A stretch of DNA of 24,809 nt, taken from assembly GCA_964476375.1 (NCBI GenBank), contig CAYYZW010000235.1, forward strand, positions 1-24,809, given 5' to 3'. The stretch is from SAT2750 sp964476375 (lineage in GTDB: Bacteria > Planctomycetota > Planctomycetia > Pirellulales > Pirellulaceae). Positions 22,889 to 24,809 of the stretch are shown one piece after another. Both the position numbers and the translations under genes were made by a program. Every line of letters begins with the position of its first letter. Positions within the stretch are counted from its first letter, which is position 1. The notes beneath the pieces were generated by a model. It did not search any database, was not told where the DNA came from, and saw nothing but the letters and a program-made list of their open reading frames with translations.

Positions 22889-24139
22889 ATGAAACGCCGC
22901 GTCGTTGTTACGGGACTTGGTGTCGTCACGTCGCTGAGCCAAGAAGTGGATGCCCTCTGGGATCAGGTCTTGGCTGGTGAGAGCGGGATTCACTTACTCG
23001 AAGTTGTTGACCGGTCCCAGTTCAAAGTCCAGTTCGGTGGGGATATCCACGACTGGGATCCTACGGTCTATCTGACGGAGAAAGAGGCGAAGCGGATTGA
23101 CCGTTTCAGCCAGTTCGCCATTGCTGCTGGAAGTGATGCGGTCGAACATGCCGGCATCGATTTCGATGCCATGGATTCTTTCCGTTCCGGCGTCATCCTG
23201 GGGTCCGGGATCGGGGGTCTCAACGAGTTCGAATCCCAGCACACGCGATTGGTCCTCAAGGGGCCCCAGCGTGTCTCGCCACTGACGATCCCGAAGCTGA
23301 TGCTCAATGCCGGTGGCTGTAACCTCTCCATCCGCTTCGGCCTGCGAGGAGTGAACTACAGTGTTGCCAGTGCCTGCGCCAGCGCAACCAATGCCATGGG
23401 GGATGCCTTTCACATGATCCAGCACGGCGGTGCCGAGGTCATCGTGACAGGAGGGAGCGAGGCAGCGGTAACCCCTATGGGGATTAGTGGTTTCCAGAAC
23501 ATGAGGGCCCTTTCAACTCGGAACGACGAACCGACAAGGGCCAGTCGGCCTTTTGATATCGACCGTGATGGATTTGTCCTGAGTGAAGGAGCCGGGATCC
23601 TGGTTTTCGAGGAACATGAACATGCCAAGGCGCGGGGTGCAGAAATCCATGCCGAGGTACTTGGGTTTGGCATGAGCAGCGATGCCGGTCATATCACCCA
23701 ACCCAACGACCAGGGTATCGGTGCTGCCAAGGCCATGTCCAACGCACTGGAATCCGGGGATCTCTGTCCGACCGAAATTGACTACATCAATGCCCATGGC
23801 ACCAGCACCCCGCTGGGAGACAAGGCCGAAACAGCTGCAGTGAAATCCGTGTTTGGTGACCATGCCTACAACCTGAGTGTTTCCAGTACCAAGAGCCAGC
23901 TCGGACACTCGCTGGGAGCCAGTGGTGGGATCGAACTGGTACTGTCCATCAAGGCAGTCCAGAATGGCCTTGTCCCACCCACGATGAACCTTGAAAACCC
24001 GGATCCAGACTGTGACCTGGACTATACGCCAAACGAACCGCGCCAGCGAAAACTGAATGTTGTCATGAGTAACAGCTTCGGATTTGGTGGCCATAATGCC
24101 TCGATCATTGTCGGTCGATACGATCGAAACGGGGACTAG
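22889..24139 (+). CDS. fabF: 3-oxoacyl-ACP synthase II
   Basis: FabF condenses malonyl-ACP with acyl-ACP in chain elongation. The 416-residue thiolase-fold enzyme starts MKRRVVVTGLGVVTSL and has the nucleophile in ASACASATNAM (Cys163), HGTSTP (His303), K335 in SSTKSQLGHSLGASGG, and His340, with the NSFGFGGHNAS ending. All elements for catalysis are present. The ATG at 22889 lacks a strong ribosome site and lies 22 nt after acpP, so coupling to acpP is likely. A second ketosynthase-like gene follows closely and may be its partner. Confidence 0.97.
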   Translation: MKRRVVVTGLGVVTSLSQEVDALWDQVLAGESGIHLLEVVDRSQFKVQFGGDIHDWDPTVYLTEKEAKRIDRFSQFAIAAGSDAVEHAGIDFDAMDSFRSGVILGSGIGGLNEFESQHTRLVLKGPQRVSPLTIPKLMLNAGGCNLSIRFGLRGVNYSVASACASATNAMGDAFHMIQHGGAEVIVTGGSEAAVTPMGISGFQNMRALSTRNDEPTRASRPFDIDRDGFVLSEGAGILVFEEHEHAKARGAEIHAEVLGFGMSSDAGHITQPNDQGIGAAKAMSNALESGDLCPTEIDYINAHGTSTPLGDKAETAAVKSVFGDHAYNLSVSSTKSQLGHSLGASGGIELVLSIKAVQNGLVPPTMNLENPDPDCDLDYTPNEPRQRKLNVVMSNSFGFGGHNASIIVGRYDRNGD

Positions 24140-24202
24140 AGCCTGCTTTCCATGGAGAGCAGGACAGGGAATTACATTTACCGCCACGCCTGGTATTACT
24201 CC

Positions 24203-24809
24203 ATGTCAACCACCAGTTCAGAAAGCGTCGTTATCAGCGGGCTCGGACCGATCTGCCCACTGGGAATTGACCTCGACTCCCTCTGGACCTCCCTGGAGTC
24301 CGGGACAAGTGGTGTCCGCACAGTGGCCGCGCTCCCGGCCGACGAGATGAAGTCTCCCTTTGGTGGGGAAGCCTGGGATTTCACTGGAGATATCGAGCAG
24401 TTTGGGGAACTGGAACGCGGCACACAACGACTTATCCGCAAGGGGATGAGAATGATGTGTCGTGAAATACAGATGGGTGTCGCAGCTTCCCAGAAAGCAC
24501 TTGAGCACGCGAAACTGGACCTGGAGACCGTGGATCCGGAACGGATTGGTGTTGTCTACGGTTGCGATTACATCCAGACCACACCGGATGAGTATGGGGA
24601 TGCTGTCAGGCAATGCCTCGATGAGGATGGTTCGTTCGATTTTGGGCGATGGGCCGAGCACGGGATCCCCCAGATGAATCCCCTCTGGCTACTCAAGTAC
24701 CTGCCGAATATGACCGCCTGCCATGTCGGTATCCGGCATGATGCTCGCAGTCACAGCAACTCGATCACGATGTCCGATGTTTCCAGCCTGCTCGCGATCA
24801 TCGAAAGTA
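24203..24809 (+). CDS. Ketosynthase-like protein, probable non-catalytic partner (partial)
   Basis: The first 202 codons of a beta-ketoacyl-synthase-family protein, cut by the window end. It opens SESVVISGLGPICPLGIDLD, then has ERIGVVYGCDYIQ and MNPLWLLKYLPNMTACHVGI, recognisable as the ketosynthase N-terminal half. Where FabF has its nucleophile Cys163, this protein reads SITMSDVSSLLAI, so Asp192 or Val193 aligns and no Cys lies near. It may be a chain-length-factor-like or decarboxylase-only subunit, though the second half cannot be checked. The ATG at 24203 has no ribosome site; another in-frame ATG at 24152 would add 17 residues. The gap after fabF is 63 nt from the chosen start. Confidence 0.8.
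   Translation, partial: MSTTSSESVVISGLGPICPLGIDLDSLWTSLESGTSGVRTVAALPADEMKSPFGGEAWDFTGDIEQFGELERGTQRLIRKGMRMMCREIQMGVAASQKALEHAKLDLETVDPERIGVVYGCDYIQTTPDEYGDAVRQCLDEDGSFDFGRWAEHGIPQMNPLWLLKYLPNMTACHVGIRHDARSHSNSITMSDVSSLLAIIES

Overview
The window reads as a stretch of chromosome from a free-living bacterium, most probably a member of the Planctomycetota. This is inferred from a secreted DUF1080-type protein, the form of the PolA N-terminus, a coiled-coil membrane protein of planctomycete type, and Ebo-like genes. No alignment was run. The DNA is moderately GC-rich, gene-dense and mostly housekeeping. I see no insertion sequence, prophage, CRISPR array, tRNA or rRNA.

Left block (1-6279, minus strand): transcription runs polA, coaE, a ~320-base gap, then rho, ribH, nusB and the first codons of ftsY. 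DNA repair, CoA synthesis, transcription termination, riboflavin synthesis and SRP targeting share one directional block. polA has a good sigma70-like promoter. rho appears to have its own promoter just after coaE and a ~270-nt leader that holds a G-free, C-rich tract and a strong hairpin, suggesting autoregulation. A 683-base non-coding gap (6280-6962) follows, with a promoter-like site, a terminator-like hairpin and a long palindrome.

Middle block (6963-15759): on the plus strand are a membrane-anchored coiled-coil protein, a 90-residue protein of unknown function, an EboB-like TatD hydrolase and a secreted DUF1080 protein. Convergent on the minus strand is an operon: ABC ATPase, two ABC-2 permeases, a UbiA-like EboC homologue and an EboF-like phosphodiesterase homologue. 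The second permease is cut by an in-frame TGA. Together these look like a rearranged, partial ebo cluster joined to an ABC exporter, the most unusual accessory module here. In cyanobacteria the ebo genes are linked to moving a precursor to the periplasm; the substrate here is unknown.

Right block (15825-24809, plus strand): ispF, cysS, ruvC, ruvA, ruvB, rpmF, fabD, fabG, acpP, fabF and a truncated second ketosynthase-like gene. Promoter-like sites precede ispF, ruvB and rpmF. The block joins isoprenoid synthesis, tRNA charging, Holliday-junction processing, ribosomal protein L32 and type II fatty acid synthesis. The last gene seems to lack the ketosynthase cysteine and may be a chain-length-factor-like partner of FabF.
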